Positions 33,902-43,752 of a stretch of DNA of 64,000 nucleotides are shown here, piece after piece (the stretch's first letter is position 1; every line of letters begins with the position of its first letter). Made by a program: the position numbers and the translations under genes. Under the pieces are notes generated by a model. That model had not been told where the DNA came from. It worked only from the letters and a program-made list of their open reading frames with translations, and made no database searches. The DNA comes from Catenulispora rubra (GTDB lineage: Bacteria > Actinomycetota > Actinomycetes > Streptomycetales > Catenulisporaceae), in NCBI RefSeq assembly GCF_015356825.1, contig NZ_JAACYW010000001.1:224594-288593 (forward strand), given 5' to 3'.

Positions 33902-34204
33902 CAAGGAATCGGCACCATGCACCACTCAGCTTTTGGCGGAACACGCGGAAACGAGATGCCGGGAAGGATGGGCATCGAGCCTGCGACACTGTCGCGGGCT
34001 CTCAGAGATCTAGCCCGAAGCCAGGAAGCCAGAACGGGTGCGCTCGGGTCCGGAGTCGACGGGCAGCGCTTGCCGGTCGACGTCTGGCGGTTCGAGACGA
34101 CAGAACAAACGCGAACCCACCTCCAAGGCTGGTGACCGGGATCCGATTCGAGCGGTGCGGTCTCGCCCCGCTCCTCGGAAGCCCTGAGCCACGTCTCATC
34201 GATC
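33902..34204. other. Gap after the esterase, no convincing gene
   Basis: The 444 bases to the next start carry a 72-codon frame (33917-34135) with no family likeness or strong coding signal, a hairpin at 33977-34001, and then the promoter and operator of the next operon. Confidence 0.5.
33977..34001. terminator. Hairpin, possible terminator of the esterase operon
   Basis: Arms GAGCCTGCGACA and TGTCGCGGGCTC around a single C, with one G-T wobble. It lies 75 bp after the esterase stop and has no T-tract. Confidence 0.4.
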
Positions 34205-34251
34205 CGTTGCGGAAGTGTGTCTTGCCGCCTCCGGCATGGCTGATGTTCACT
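34205..34251 (+). promoter_or_regulatory. Promoter of the second GH3 operon
   Basis: Element CGTTGCGGA, -35 TTGCCG (34222-34227), an 18-bp spacer and -10 TTCACT (34246-34251). It matches the two other promoters of the set; the upstream block reads CGTTGCGGAAGTGTGTC against CGTTACGGAGCCGCGTC at 23477. Confidence 0.55.
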
Positions 34252-34254
34252 GAT

Positions 34255-34277
34255 AATGCGCATTAACAATGCGCATT
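34255..34277 (+). promoter_or_regulatory. Paired AATGCGCATT operator boxes
   Basis: Perfect boxes at 34255-34264 and 34268-34277, 13 bp apart with AAC between, just after the predicted -10 and about 70 bp before the GH3 start. Confidence 0.8.
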
Positions 34278-34345
34278 ACCATGCCGGAGTCAGCTTTGAC
34301 GTCGGACGGCGTCCCGCTCCCCGGCACGATCCAAAAGGAACCTCT

Positions 34346-36616
34346 GTGCACAAGGACATAGACGTCTCGGCCGTCCTGGCGGCCCTGACCCTGGATGAGA
34401 AGGCGGCACTGCTCTCGGGCCAGGCGGCATGGGAATCGGCCGCCGTCGAGCGCCTCGGGATTCCCTCGATCACGCTGACCGACGGCCCGCACGGGGTGCG
34501 GCGCCCGGATCCGACAGCCGAGCGCTTCAGTTTCGAGACAAGTCTGCCGGCCACCTGTTTCCCGACCGCGTCAGCCCTCGGCGCCTCGTGGGACGTCGAC
34601 CTGCTCACAGAGGTGGGCGAAGCCCTCGGCACCGAGAGCCGCGCCGCCGACGTCGCCGTTCTGCTGGGCCCCGGCATCAACATCAAGCGGTCGCCCCTGT
34701 GCGGGCGCAACTTCGAATACCTGTCCGAGGACCCGGTCGTCAGCGGCCACCTCGGGGCTGCTCTGGTACGTGGCGTCCAGAGCAAGGGCGTGGCGGCATC
34801 GGTAAAGCATTTCGCCGCCAACAACCAGGAAACCGACCGCATGCAGATCAGCGCCGAGGTCGACGAGCGCACTCTGCGGGAGATCTACCTGGCCGGCTTC
34901 GAGCACATCGTCACGACCGCCTCGCCGTGGACGGTGATGGCCGCCTACAACCGCGTCAACGGCGTCCACGCCGCGCACAACGGCTGGCTGCTCAGCGAAG
35001 TACTGCGCGACCAGTGGGGATTCGACGGCCTCGTGGTGTCGGACTGGGGCGCTGTCTCCGACCCGGTGGCCGCGGTCGGCGCGGGGCTGGATCTGGAGAT
35101 GCCGGCCACCAACGGCGCCAGCGCGACGAAACTCGTCGAAGCGGTCAAGGCCGGGCTGCTTGAGGAGAACGTCCTCGACCAGGCCGTCGCGCGGGTGCTC
35201 ACGCTCCTCAACCGCACCGCGCAGGCGGAACCCGCCGACGACGTCGACTTCACCGCGCACCATGCGCTGGCCAAGCGCGTGGCGGTCGAGACGGCGGTAC
35301 TGCTGAAGAACGAGGGACCGATTCTTCCGCTGGACCCCGACGCCACGACAACCGTGGCGGTGATCGGCGAGTTCGCGCGCACCCCGAGGTTCCAGGGAGC
35401 AGGCAGTTCCCAGGTGACCCCCACCAGAGTCGACAGCGCCCTCGATGCCCTGACGGAAACCGCAGGAAAGGGCCTTCGCCTCACGTTCGCTCCCGGATTC
35501 CAGCTTTCCGGCGACGAGGACGAGACGCTGCATGCTGAAGCCGTGTCCCAGGCGGCCGAGGCCGACGTCGTCCTGATGTTCCTCGGTCTCCCGGAGGGCG
35601 AGGAGTCCGAAGGCCACGACCGCGAACACCTCGACCTGCCGGACGTCCAGCTCCAGCTGCTGCGCGCGGTGGCGCGGGCCAACCCCGACGTGGTGGTCGT
35701 GCTCGCCAACGGCGGCCTGGTCGAAGTCGCAACCTGGGAGCGGCACGCGATGGCCGTCCTCCACGGTTCGCTGAACGGGCAGGCCGGCGGCGGTGCGATC
35801 GCCGATCTCCTGTTCGGCCGCGCCAACCCCAGCGGGCGCCTCACCGAGACCATCCCGGTGCGGTTGAAGGACACCCCCTCCTACCTGAACTTCCCCGGCG
35901 CCGACGGCATTGTCATCTACGGCGAGCGCCTCTATGTCGGCTACCGGTACTACGACGTCAAGGACCTGCGGGTCAGCTACCCGTTCGGGCACGGACTGTC
36001 CTACACGTCTTTCGCCTACTCCGATCTGCATGCCACGGTCGACGGCGAAGGTGATGACGTCGTCGTCCGGCTGCGCGTCACCCTGACCAACACGGGACCG
36101 GTGACCGGCAAGGAAACGGTCCAGGTGTACGTCGGGGACGTCGCGGCATCGATCGATCGGCCGGTCCGGGAACTCAAAGCGTTCACGAAGGTCGAGCTCT
36201 CCAGCGGGTCGTCAACGCAGCTCGAGTTCGAGTTGGGCGCGCGCGATCTGTCGTTCTACAGCCCACTGCACCGCAGTTGGGTTCTGGAAGGCGGCGAGTT
36301 CGAAGTCAGCGTGGGTGCGTCTTCGCGCGACCTGCGTCTGACGACCACGGTGAAGGTCGACGCGCCGCCGCTGATCGCTCCCGTCACCTGGGAGTCCCCG
36401 GTCGGCGCATGGCTCGCGCACCCGGCCGGCGGCCCTCTGCTGCGGCGGGCGATGGACTCCGGCGAGGGCTCGGCAGTCGCCGCTGATCCGGCGATCCTGC
36501 GCATGGTCGAGTCCGTTCCCCTGAAAACCCTGGTCACGATGAGCGGCGGCCGCCTGGACGTCACGGAGATCAGCCGGTACCTCGACGCCGACACCCACCC
36601 GGAAGGACGATCGTGA
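34346..36616 (+). CDS. Glycoside hydrolase family 3 beta-glucosidase type
   Basis: A 756-aa GH3 enzyme: LTDGPHGVR at the N-terminus, KHFAANNQE, nucleophile Asp near residue 233 (VVSDWGAV), an alpha/beta sandwich, and an FnIII-like domain (GHGLSYTSFAYSDL). GTG 34346 with AAAGGA upstream is chosen; an earlier in-frame ATG lies inside the operator and is not a plausible start. The stop overlaps the next start as GTGA. It has no signal peptide. Its arrangement differs from the other GH3 here, so the two probably attack different linkages. Confidence 0.9.
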   Translation: MHKDIDVSAVLAALTLDEKAALLSGQAAWESAAVERLGIPSITLTDGPHGVRRPDPTAERFSFETSLPATCFPTASALGASWDVDLLTEVGEALGTESRAADVAVLLGPGINIKRSPLCGRNFEYLSEDPVVSGHLGAALVRGVQSKGVAASVKHFAANNQETDRMQISAEVDERTLREIYLAGFEHIVTTASPWTVMAAYNRVNGVHAAHNGWLLSEVLRDQWGFDGLVVSDWGAVSDPVAAVGAGLDLEMPATNGASATKLVEAVKAGLLEENVLDQAVARVLTLLNRTAQAEPADDVDFTAHHALAKRVAVETAVLLKNEGPILPLDPDATTTVAVIGEFARTPRFQGAGSSQVTPTRVDSALDALTETAGKGLRLTFAPGFQLSGDEDETLHAEAVSQAAEADVVLMFLGLPEGEESEGHDREHLDLPDVQLQLLRAVARANPDVVVVLANGGLVEVATWERHAMAVLHGSLNGQAGGGAIADLLFGRANPSGRLTETIPVRLKDTPSYLNFPGADGIVIYGERLYVGYRYYDVKDLRVSYPFGHGLSYTSFAYSDLHATVDGEGDDVVVRLRVTLTNTGPVTGKETVQVYVGDVAASIDRPVRELKAFTKVELSSGSSTQLEFELGARDLSFYSPLHRSWVLEGGEFEVSVGASSRDLRLTTTVKVDAPPLIAPVTWESPVGAWLAHPAGGPLLRRAMDSGEGSAVAADPAILRMVESVPLKTLVTMSGGRLDVTEISRYLDADTHPEGRS

Positions 36617-38721
36617 TCGACAGGCAGTCCGTGGTCCGCCGCCACACGGTCGAGCTGACGAAGGCCGACCCTTCGTGCGCGTTGACCGTCGGCAACGGCG
36701 ACTTCGCCTTCACCGCCGACATCACCGGCATGCAGACGTTCACGTCCTTCCACGACCAGATCGCCGCCTATCGCGAGGGACGTCTGGCCGTGCACACTGC
36801 GACGATGTCGACGTGGGGCTGGCACTCGATGCCCAACCCCGACGGGTTCGTCCTTGCCGACGCGATGTCCACCTACTCCACCGCGCGCGGGCCGGTGGAG
36901 TACCCCGACAAGCTCACCATGGCCGCCATGATGGGCGGAGGCGACGGTGAGGACTACCGGGCCGGGGCTTGGCTGCACATGAACCCGCAGCGGCTCGACC
37001 TGGGTCGCATCGGGCTGGTGCTCCGACCGACGGCGGGCGCCGATCCGGAGACCGACCCGGCCGTGCTCGTGGATCCGCGCCAGAACCTCGACCTCTGGAC
37101 GGGCGCGATCACCAGCGTGTTCGAATACGCAGGGCACGAGGTCAGGGTCATCACGGTCACCGACCCGCACCACGCGCGGGTCGCCTTCCGTATCGAATCC
37201 AAGCTGCTGGCCACTGGCCTGGCCTCCGTCGCCATTCGGTTCCCCTACGCGAGCGACAACTTCTTCGGGACCGCCGACTGGTCGGCACCGGACCGGCACA
37301 CCACGACCCTCCAGCCGCTCGACGGCCGGGCATGCCGGTTCGTGCGCGAGCTGGACGACAGCACCTACTCGATGCGGCTTGATTGGACCGACGGCACGAT
37401 CGCCGCCGCCGGAGAGCATCACGAGTTCGGGCTGACCGCCTCGGGCACCTCCATAGAAGTCGTGGCGGCTTTCTCCCCCGGCGACAGCGCAGAGTTCAGC
37501 CGCGGCGATTTCGAGTCGATCCAGGCCGAAGCAGCCCGCTGGTGGCATGACTTCTGGATGTCAGGTGCGGCGATCGACTTCGCGGGCAGTACCGATCCGC
37601 GCGCGGCCGAGCTGGAGCGCCGGATCGTCCTGTCGCAGTACTTGACCGCTGTGAACTGCTCGGGAACCACTCCGCCGCAGGAGACGGGTCTGGTCACCAA
37701 CTCCTGGCAGGGCAAGTTCCACCTGGAGATGCATTGGTGGCACGCTGCGCACTTCGCCGCCTGGGGCCGTCCGGAGCTTCTCGAGCGGAGCCTGGACTGG
37801 TATCTGTCGATTCTGGGCACCGCGCGTGAAACCGCGCGCCGACAGCAGTACGCCGGCGCACGCTGGCCCAAGCAGGTCGGCCCGGACGGGCGGGAGAGCC
37901 CGAGCGACATCGGAGCCCTGCTCATCTGGCAGCAGCCGCATCCCCTGTACCTCTTGGAGCTGCTGTACCGGAGCTGTCAGGGACCGGAGCGGGAGAAGCT
38001 CCTCACCCGGTTCGCCGAGATGGCCGACGCGACCGCGGAATTCATGGCCGACTTCGTCGAAGACCGGGACGACGCCTATCACCTGCCGGCGCCACTGGTG
38101 CCGGCGCAGGAGTTCTACGACGCCAAAACCACTGAGGACCCGACGTTCGAGTTGGCCTACTGGTGGTGGGGCTTGGAGATCGCCCAATCCTGGCGTGAAC
38201 GTAGAGGGCTGCCCAGGCAGGACACGTGGCAACACATCCAGGATGAGCTAGTCGCCCCCCGCCAGGACGCAGGCGTCTACTCCGCGATCGCGACAGAGCC
38301 CTTTCTCCGCCGCGACGATCACCCGTCGATGGTGTGCGCTTTGGGCGTCGTCCCGGCGACGCCGATCATCGACGCCGACGTCATGGAGGCAACGCTCCTG
38401 GACGTCCGCGCCAACTGGGATTGGGACTCCGCCTGGGGGTGGGACTTCCCGGCGATGGCGATGACCGCCACCCGCATCGGCCGTCCCGACTTGGCGGTGG
38501 ACGCGCTCCTCATGGACAGCCCCAAAAACCAGTACCTCACGACCGGCCACTGCCCACAGATGGGCAGCCTGTTGCCGATCTACCTCCCGGCGAACGGCGG
38601 CCTGTTGGCGGCGGTCTCCCTGATGGCCGCGGGCTGGGACGGCGCGGACACAGACTGCCCGGGCTTCCCCGCGAACGGCACCTGGTCGGTCCAGCACGAG
38701 GGATTCGTGCCATGGCCGTGA
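36613..38721 (+). CDS. Six-hairpin (alpha/alpha)6-barrel glycosidase-like protein
   Basis: A 702-aa protein. The N-terminal half is beta-rich (about residues 1-300, SCALTVGNGDFAFTADITGM) and the second half is an alpha/alpha barrel with GKFHLEMHWWHAAHFAAWGR and NWDWDSAWGWDFPAMAM. The layout resembles inverting glycosidases and phosphorylases of the GH65/GH95 kind, but I cannot assign a family. Candidate acidic residues are the Glu in LEMHWWH and the Asp pair in WDWDSAW. GTG 36613 follows GGAAGGA and overlaps the GH3 stop. Its genomic partners suggest processing of the same glycan. Confidence 0.7.
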   Translation: MIDRQSVVRRHTVELTKADPSCALTVGNGDFAFTADITGMQTFTSFHDQIAAYREGRLAVHTATMSTWGWHSMPNPDGFVLADAMSTYSTARGPVEYPDKLTMAAMMGGGDGEDYRAGAWLHMNPQRLDLGRIGLVLRPTAGADPETDPAVLVDPRQNLDLWTGAITSVFEYAGHEVRVITVTDPHHARVAFRIESKLLATGLASVAIRFPYASDNFFGTADWSAPDRHTTTLQPLDGRACRFVRELDDSTYSMRLDWTDGTIAAAGEHHEFGLTASGTSIEVVAAFSPGDSAEFSRGDFESIQAEAARWWHDFWMSGAAIDFAGSTDPRAAELERRIVLSQYLTAVNCSGTTPPQETGLVTNSWQGKFHLEMHWWHAAHFAAWGRPELLERSLDWYLSILGTARETARRQQYAGARWPKQVGPDGRESPSDIGALLIWQQPHPLYLLELLYRSCQGPEREKLLTRFAEMADATAEFMADFVEDRDDAYHLPAPLVPAQEFYDAKTTEDPTFELAYWWWGLEIAQSWRERRGLPRQDTWQHIQDELVAPRQDAGVYSAIATEPFLRRDDHPSMVCALGVVPATPIIDADVMEATLLDVRANWDWDSAWGWDFPAMAMTATRIGRPDLAVDALLMDSPKNQYLTTGHCPQMGSLLPIYLPANGGLLAAVSLMAAGWDGADTDCPGFPANGTWSVQHEGFVPWP

Positions 38722-39770
38722 CCCAGGACAAACCGTTGGCGGAAGGCGGCGAAGAAGCCGGGACGGCGGCCCGGGCCCCGTCCATGCGCGACGTCGCCGA
38801 CCTGGCTGGATACTCCCACCAGACGGTCTCCAGAGTCCTGTCGGGACACCCCAACGTACGAGCGCGTACCCGTTTACGCGTCATGGCCGCCATCCAGGAC
38901 CTCGGCTACCGGCCGAACCTCGCGGCGCGGGCTCTGGCCACCGGCAGCTCTCAGACCGTGGGTGTCGTCGTGCTGAACGGCACCCTGCATGGGCCGTCCT
39001 CCATGCTCTACGCGATCGAAGAGGCCGCCCAGTTCGCGGGCTACGGGGTCACCGTCGCGAGCGTCCGTGGTTTTGACCGGACCCTGCTGCGCAGAGCCAT
39101 CGCCCGTCTGGCCGACCAGGCAGTGGACGGAGTGATCGTCGTCGCACCGCTCGCCTCGGTGCGGGACGCCCTTGAGGAGCTGCCTCAGGACACACCGTCC
39201 GTCATCGTCGACGGCGATCCGGACGATTGCAGCGCATTGGTTCGCGTCGATCAAACTCTCGGCGCGCGACGGGCCACCGAACACCTGCTTACCCTCGGCC
39301 ACTCGACGGTGTGGCATGTCGCCGGGCCCGCCGATTGGCCGCACTCGCAGGGACGTGTCGCAGGCTGGAAGGCGGCACTCGCTGCGGCTGGCGCGGAGGA
39401 GACTGTCCCACTGCCCGGGGACTGGAGCGCGGAGTCCGGATATCGCGCCGGCCAGTTGCTGGCCCGGATGCCCGACGTGACAGCGGTCTTCGCCGCCAAC
39501 GACTCGATGGCGCTCGGGGCGCTGCGCGCATTGTCCGAGCGCGGCCGCCGGGTCCCGGAGGATGTGAGCATCGTCGGGTTCGACGACATCCCCGAGGCGG
39601 CGTATCTCAGCCCGCCACTGACAACGGTCCGGCAGGACTTCCACAGGGTCGGGCTGCGCAGTCTCGCCCTGTTGTTGGATCAGATCGCGGAGCGGGCCAA
39701 CCCTCCTCATGACGTGGTCATCGAACCGGAGCTGATCGTGCGGCTCAGCACTGCACCGCCACCGCTTTAG
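38712..39770 (+). CDS. LacI family regulator, probable repressor of araBDA
   Basis: Regulator of 352 aa with a helix-turn-helix at about residues 25-45 (MRDVADLAGYSHQTVSRVLSG), hinge ARALATGSS, and a sugar-binding C-terminal domain. Its YSHQTVSRVL recognition helix is the common type that binds sites like TTAGCGCTAA, and a perfect TGTTAGCGCTAACA lies just downstream in araB. ATG 38712 overlaps the end of the six-hairpin gene by 10 bp, so it is coupled to the GH3 operon and would be made when that operon is induced. The likely inducer is arabinose or an arabinoside (inference). Confidence 0.85.
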   Translation: MAVTQDKPLAEGGEEAGTAARAPSMRDVADLAGYSHQTVSRVLSGHPNVRARTRLRVMAAIQDLGYRPNLAARALATGSSQTVGVVVLNGTLHGPSSMLYAIEEAAQFAGYGVTVASVRGFDRTLLRRAIARLADQAVDGVIVVAPLASVRDALEELPQDTPSVIVDGDPDDCSALVRVDQTLGARRATEHLLTLGHSTVWHVAGPADWPHSQGRVAGWKAALAAAGAEETVPLPGDWSAESGYRAGQLLARMPDVTAVFAANDSMALGALRALSERGRRVPEDVSIVGFDDIPEAAYLSPPLTTVRQDFHRVGLRSLALLLDQIAERANPPHDVVIEPELIVRLSTAPPPL

Positions 39771-39805
39771 ACCGCCCGACAGGCCGAAATCAAGGAAGGA
39801 CGCGC

Positions 39806-41488
39806 ATGGTTGTTAGCGCTAACACGGATGATCGCCATGTAGTTGGCGTTGATTTCGGCACGCTCTCCGGGCGCGCCGTGGTGGTGCGCGTCAGAGATGG
39901 CGCTGAGCTGGGGACCGGCGTACACGCCTACGCCGATGCGGTGCTGGAGCGGGCACTACCCTCCGGGCAACGGCTGCCGCCGGACTGGGCGCTGCAGAAC
40001 CCAGCTGACTGGCGCGAGGTCTTACGCCGAGCAGTACCCGCCGCTCTGGCAGACAGCGGCGTGCATCCGGCATCCGTCATCGGCATCGCCACCGACTTCA
40101 CCGCCTGCACGGTTCTGCCCACGACGCGTGGCGGGACTCCGTTGTGCGAGGTGGACGGGCTTGCCGACCGGCCGCATGCCTGGCCCAAGCTGTGGAAGCA
40201 TCACGCCGCACAGCCTCAGGCCGACCGGATCAACGCCGCTGCGCACGAGCGAGGCGAGAAGTGGATCGGTCGCTATGGCGGCCGGATCTCCTCCGAATGG
40301 CAGTTCGCCAAAGCCCTGCAAGTGTTGGAAGAAGACCCGGAGGTCTATGACCTGACCGATCGCTGGATCGAGGCCGCGGACTGGATCGTCTGGCAGCTGT
40401 GCGGACAAGAGACCCGCAATACCTGCACGGCAGGCTACAAGGGGATCTTCCAGGACGGCGCATACCCGTCGCAGGACTATCTCGCGACGCTGGCACCGGC
40501 CTTCGCGGACTTCGCCACCACGCGTCTGGCCCACCCGCTCTCCGCTCTCGGCTCCCCCGTCGGCTCTCTGACCGCCGAAGCCGCGGCCTGGACCGGCCTG
40601 CCAGAAGGCATAGCCGTCGCGGCCGGCAACGTCGACGCACACGTCACAGCACCGGCGGCGCGCGCCGTGGCCGACGGACGGCTTCTCGCGATCATGGGGA
40701 CGTCCACCTGTCACGTCGTCAACGGGGCGGTACTGGCCGATGTTCCGGGCATCTGCGGAGTCGTCGACGGTGGTATCTCAGCAGGCTCCTACGGGTATGA
40801 GGCCGGCCAGAGCGCGGTCGGCGACATATTCGCTTGGTGGCTTGAGCAAGGCGTCCCGGACTCATATCGGAGCGAGGCGAAGGAACGCGGCGAGAGCCTC
40901 CACCAGATGCTGTCGCGCAAGTGCGCCGAGCAGCCGGTCGGCGGCCACGGACTGGTGGCCCTGGACTGGATGGGCGGCAACCGGTCAGTCCTGGTAGACC
41001 ATCACCTGTCTGGTGTCATCGTCGGCCTTACGCTGGCTACACGGCCCGAAGACGTCTATCGGGCGATGATGGAAGCCACCGCCTACGGCACCCGGATCAT
41101 TGTCGAGACCTTCGAAAAGGCCGGCGTCCCGGTGACCGAGTTCGTGGTGGCCGGCGGCCTGAAGCAGAACGCGCTGCTGATGCAGATCTACGCCGACGTC
41201 CTGCACCGACGGGTTTCCCTCGCCGTTTCCGACCAGGCGCCGGCACTCGGCTCGGCGATCCACGCCGCCGTGGCGGCTGGGGCGTATCCGGACGTCGCGA
41301 CCGCGGCCGAGGCCATGGGCAGCGTCCAGGAGCACGCCTACGTCCCCGACCCTCATCGGGCCGCCGCCTATGACGTGCTGTTCGCCGAGTACCAGACCCT
41401 TCACGACTACTTCTCCGCCCGGGGCGAGGCCGCGAACGCGGTTCTGCACCGGCTGCGCCGTATCAGGAACGAGGCCCTGTCCGCATGA
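39806..41488 (+). CDS. araB: L-ribulokinase
   Basis: Phosphorylates L-ribulose in L-arabinose breakdown. A FGGY-family kinase of 560 aa: VDFGTLSGRAVVVRV at the N-terminus, GIATDFTACTVLP, AAGNVDAHV, IMGTSTCHVV and the late VVAGGLKQNALLMQIYADVL. ATG 39806 has AGGAAGGA upstream at good spacing. The first codons contain a perfect palindrome TGTTAGCGCTAACA, so the operator lies within the gene. It overlaps araD by ATGA. Order araB-araD-araA. Confidence 0.93.
   Translation: MVVSANTDDRHVVGVDFGTLSGRAVVVRVRDGAELGTGVHAYADAVLERALPSGQRLPPDWALQNPADWREVLRRAVPAALADSGVHPASVIGIATDFTACTVLPTTRGGTPLCEVDGLADRPHAWPKLWKHHAAQPQADRINAAAHERGEKWIGRYGGRISSEWQFAKALQVLEEDPEVYDLTDRWIEAADWIVWQLCGQETRNTCTAGYKGIFQDGAYPSQDYLATLAPAFADFATTRLAHPLSALGSPVGSLTAEAAAWTGLPEGIAVAAGNVDAHVTAPAARAVADGRLLAIMGTSTCHVVNGAVLADVPGICGVVDGGISAGSYGYEAGQSAVGDIFAWWLEQGVPDSYRSEAKERGESLHQMLSRKCAEQPVGGHGLVALDWMGGNRSVLVDHHLSGVIVGLTLATRPEDVYRAMMEATAYGTRIIVETFEKAGVPVTEFVVAGGLKQNALLMQIYADVLHRRVSLAVSDQAPALGSAIHAAVAAGAYPDVATAAEAMGSVQEHAYVPDPHRAAAYDVLFAEYQTLHDYFSARGEAANAVLHRLRRIRNEALSA
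39811..39824 (+). promoter_or_regulatory. LacI-type operator inside the araB start
   Basis: Perfect 14-bp palindrome TGTTAGCGCTAACA covering codons 2-7 of araB. This is the classical core of LacI-family operators and is distinct from the AATGCGCATT boxes. Repression would act by blocking early elongation or initiation. Confidence 0.8.
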
Positions 41489-42165
41489 GCGTTCACCGTA
41501 ATCCAGCCGCTGAGGAAGTCGCCCGGATCCGCGCCGAGGTCTGTGACCTCCACGCGGAGCTGGTGCACTACGGCCTGGTCGTCTGGACCGCAGGCAACGT
41601 CTCGGCCCGGGTACCCGGCCGTGACCTCATGGTCATCAAGCCCAGCGGCGTCGCCTATGACGCACTCACGCCGGCCAACATGATCGTCTGTGATCTCGAC
41701 GGAAAGGTCGTCGACGGCGAGCTGTCCCCGTCCAGCGACACAGCAGCGCACGCATACGTCTACCGACACATGCCGCACGTCAACGGCGTCGTCCACACCC
41801 ATTCCACCTACGCCTGCGCGTGGGCCGCCCGCGGAGAGCCTGTGCCGTGCGTTCTCACCGCGATGGCCGACGAGTTCGGTGCCGAGATCCCGGTCGGTCC
41901 CTTCGCCCTGATCGGTGACGACTCGATCGGCCAGGGCATCGTCCAGACGCTCCAGGGCCACCGCTCGCCGGCGGTTCTCATGGCCAACCACGGGGTCTTC
42001 ACGATCGGCGGCTCGGCCAAGGACGCCGTCAAGGCCGCTGTGATGTGCGAGGACGTGGCCCGCAGCGTCCACATCTCGCGGCAGCTCGGCAAGCCATTGC
42101 CAATAGCCGCCGAACATATCGACCGGCTTTATGACCGCTACCAAAACGTCTACGGCCAGCACTAG
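41485..42165 (+). CDS. araD: L-ribulose-5-phosphate 4-epimerase
   Basis: Converts L-ribulose-5-phosphate to D-xylulose-5-phosphate for the pentose phosphate pathway. A class II aldolase-fold protein of 226 aa. The Zn ligands are visible in [12 protein letters not shown] and in the later [15 protein letters not shown] region, with [12 protein letters not shown] near the N-terminus. It is the usual length for the family. Translationally coupled to araB (ATGA overlap). Confidence 0.92.
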   Translation: MSVHRNPAAEEVARIRAEVCDLHAELVHYGLVVWTAGNVSARVPGRDLMVIKPSGVAYDALTPANMIVCDLDGKVVDGELSPSSDTAAHAYVYRHMPHVNGVVHTHSTYACAWAARGEPVPCVLTAMADEFGAEIPVGPFALIGDDSIGQGIVQTLQGHRSPAVLMANHGVFTIGGSAKDAVKAAVMCEDVARSVHISRQLGKPLPIAAEHIDRLYDRYQNVYGQH

Positions 42166-42208
42166 TGAACCAGGCGACGCACACCTCAGGAACCGGAGCC
42201 GGACAACC

Positions 42209-43714
42209 ATGACCACACCTGAACGACCAGAGATCTGGTTTCTCACCGGAAGCCAGTCTCTGTATGGGGACCAGACACTGCAGCAGGTCGCCGAGCAGTC
42301 ACGCCGAATAGCCGCCGCGCTGGGCAAGAGCCCCGAGCTCTTCGCATCTGTGGTCTGGAGGCCAGTGCTCACCGACGCCGCGGCCATCCGTCAGGTGATG
42401 TTGGAAGCGAACTCCTCGGATCGCTGCATCGGGGTGATCGCGTGGATGCACACCTTCTCACCGGCGAAGATGTGGATCGCCGGTCTGGACGCCCTGCTCA
42501 AGCCGCTGCTCCACCTGCACACGCAAGTGAATCAGGACCTGCCGTGGGCGACCATCGACATGGACTTCATGAACCTGAACCAGGCAGCGCACGGCGACCG
42601 CGAGTTCGGGTACGTGCAGACCCGCCTCGGCATGCCTCGCAAGACTGTCGCAGGGCACGTCGAAGACCCGGCCGTGCGCGCACGGGTCGGCGGTTGGGCC
42701 CGCGCGGCCGCCGGCCGTGCCGAACTGCGCTCTCTGCGCCTGGCCCGCTTCGGCGACAACATGCGGGACGTCGCGGTCACCGAGGGCGACAAGGTCGAGG
42801 CGCAGCTGCGGTTCGGCGTCTCGGTCAACACCTACGGGGTCAACGATCTCGTCGCGGTGGTCGACGCGGTCGACGACGACCGGATCAACGGCCTTGTCGA
42901 AGAGTACGACGACGTCTACCACGTCGCCGCCGAGCTACAGCCCGGCGGCGACCGGCACGACTCGCTGCGCTACGCGGCCAGGATCGAACTGGGCTTGCGC
43001 GACTTCCTCACCGCCGGCTCCTTCGGCGCGTTCACCACCAACGTCGAGGACCTGGGAGGGCTGCGGCAGCTGCCGGGCATAGCCGTCCAGCGGCTGATGG
43101 CCGACGGCTACGGCTTCGGCGGGGAGGGCGACTGGAAGACGGCCCTGCTCCTGCGGACTTTGAAGACCGCCGCGGCCGGATTGCCGGGCGGTACCTCGTT
43201 CATGGAGGACTACACCTATCACCTGGAGCCGGGCCACGAGCTCGTCCTCGGCGCGCACATGCTGGAAGTCTGCCCGTCGATCGCCGGCGCGGTGCCGTCC
43301 TGCGAGATTCACCCGCTGTCCATCGGGGGCCGGGAAGACCCGGTCAGGCTGGTGTTCGACGCGGCTCCCGGGTCGGCGGTCGTCGTCGGCATGTCCGACC
43401 TGGGCGACCGGTTCCGCTTGGTGGCCAACGAGGTCGACGTGGTCGAGCCGCCGCACGCACTGCCGATGTTGCCGGTGGCGCGCGCCGTGTGGGCGCCGCG
43501 CCCGGACTTCCGGACGTCGACGGAGTCCTGGTTGGCTGCCGGCGGACCGCATCACACGGTCCTGACACGTGACCTGACCACCGAGGTACTCACCGATCTC
43601 GCTGAGATGGCCGAGGTCGAGCTGGTCGTCATCGACGCCGGGACCGAGTCCGGGCGATTCCGCCGCGAGATGCGCTGGAACCAGGCGTACTACCGGCTTG
43701 CAATGGGCTTCTGA
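42209..43714 (+). CDS. araA: L-arabinose isomerase
   Basis: Isomerises L-arabinose to L-ribulose. A 501-aa enzyme: [14 protein letters not shown] at the start, [26 protein letters not shown], and the metal-site region [15 protein letters not shown] 42209 has GGAG upstream; an earlier in-frame ATG lies within araD. It is the typical length of about 500 residues. With araB and araD it completes L-arabinose catabolism, consistent with arabinofuranosidase activity upstream. Confidence 0.95.
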   Translation: MTTPERPEIWFLTGSQSLYGDQTLQQVAEQSRRIAAALGKSPELFASVVWRPVLTDAAAIRQVMLEANSSDRCIGVIAWMHTFSPAKMWIAGLDALLKPLLHLHTQVNQDLPWATIDMDFMNLNQAAHGDREFGYVQTRLGMPRKTVAGHVEDPAVRARVGGWARAAAGRAELRSLRLARFGDNMRDVAVTEGDKVEAQLRFGVSVNTYGVNDLVAVVDAVDDDRINGLVEEYDDVYHVAAELQPGGDRHDSLRYAARIELGLRDFLTAGSFGAFTTNVEDLGGLRQLPGIAVQRLMADGYGFGGEGDWKTALLLRTLKTAAAGLPGGTSFMEDYTYHLEPGHELVLGAHMLEVCPSIAGAVPSCEIHPLSIGGREDPVRLVFDAAPGSAVVVGMSDLGDRFRLVANEVDVVEPPHALPMLPVARAVWAPRPDFRTSTESWLAAGGPHHTVLTRDLTTEVLTDLAEMAEVELVVIDAGTESGRFRREMRWNQAYYRLAMGF

Positions 43715-43752
43715 CCCCAATTCCGACAACGAGCGCAAAGGCGACCGTATCT

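Noticed and set aside
33917..34135. 72-codon frame after the esterase
   Set aside because: No homology impression, and part of it overlaps a hairpin. Frames with MGIEPAT-like starts are commonly spurious.
34256..34345. Longer start for the second GH3 at ATG 34256
   Set aside because: This ATG lies within the AATGCGCATT operator and has no ribosome site; GTG 34346 has AAAGGA and matches the family start.
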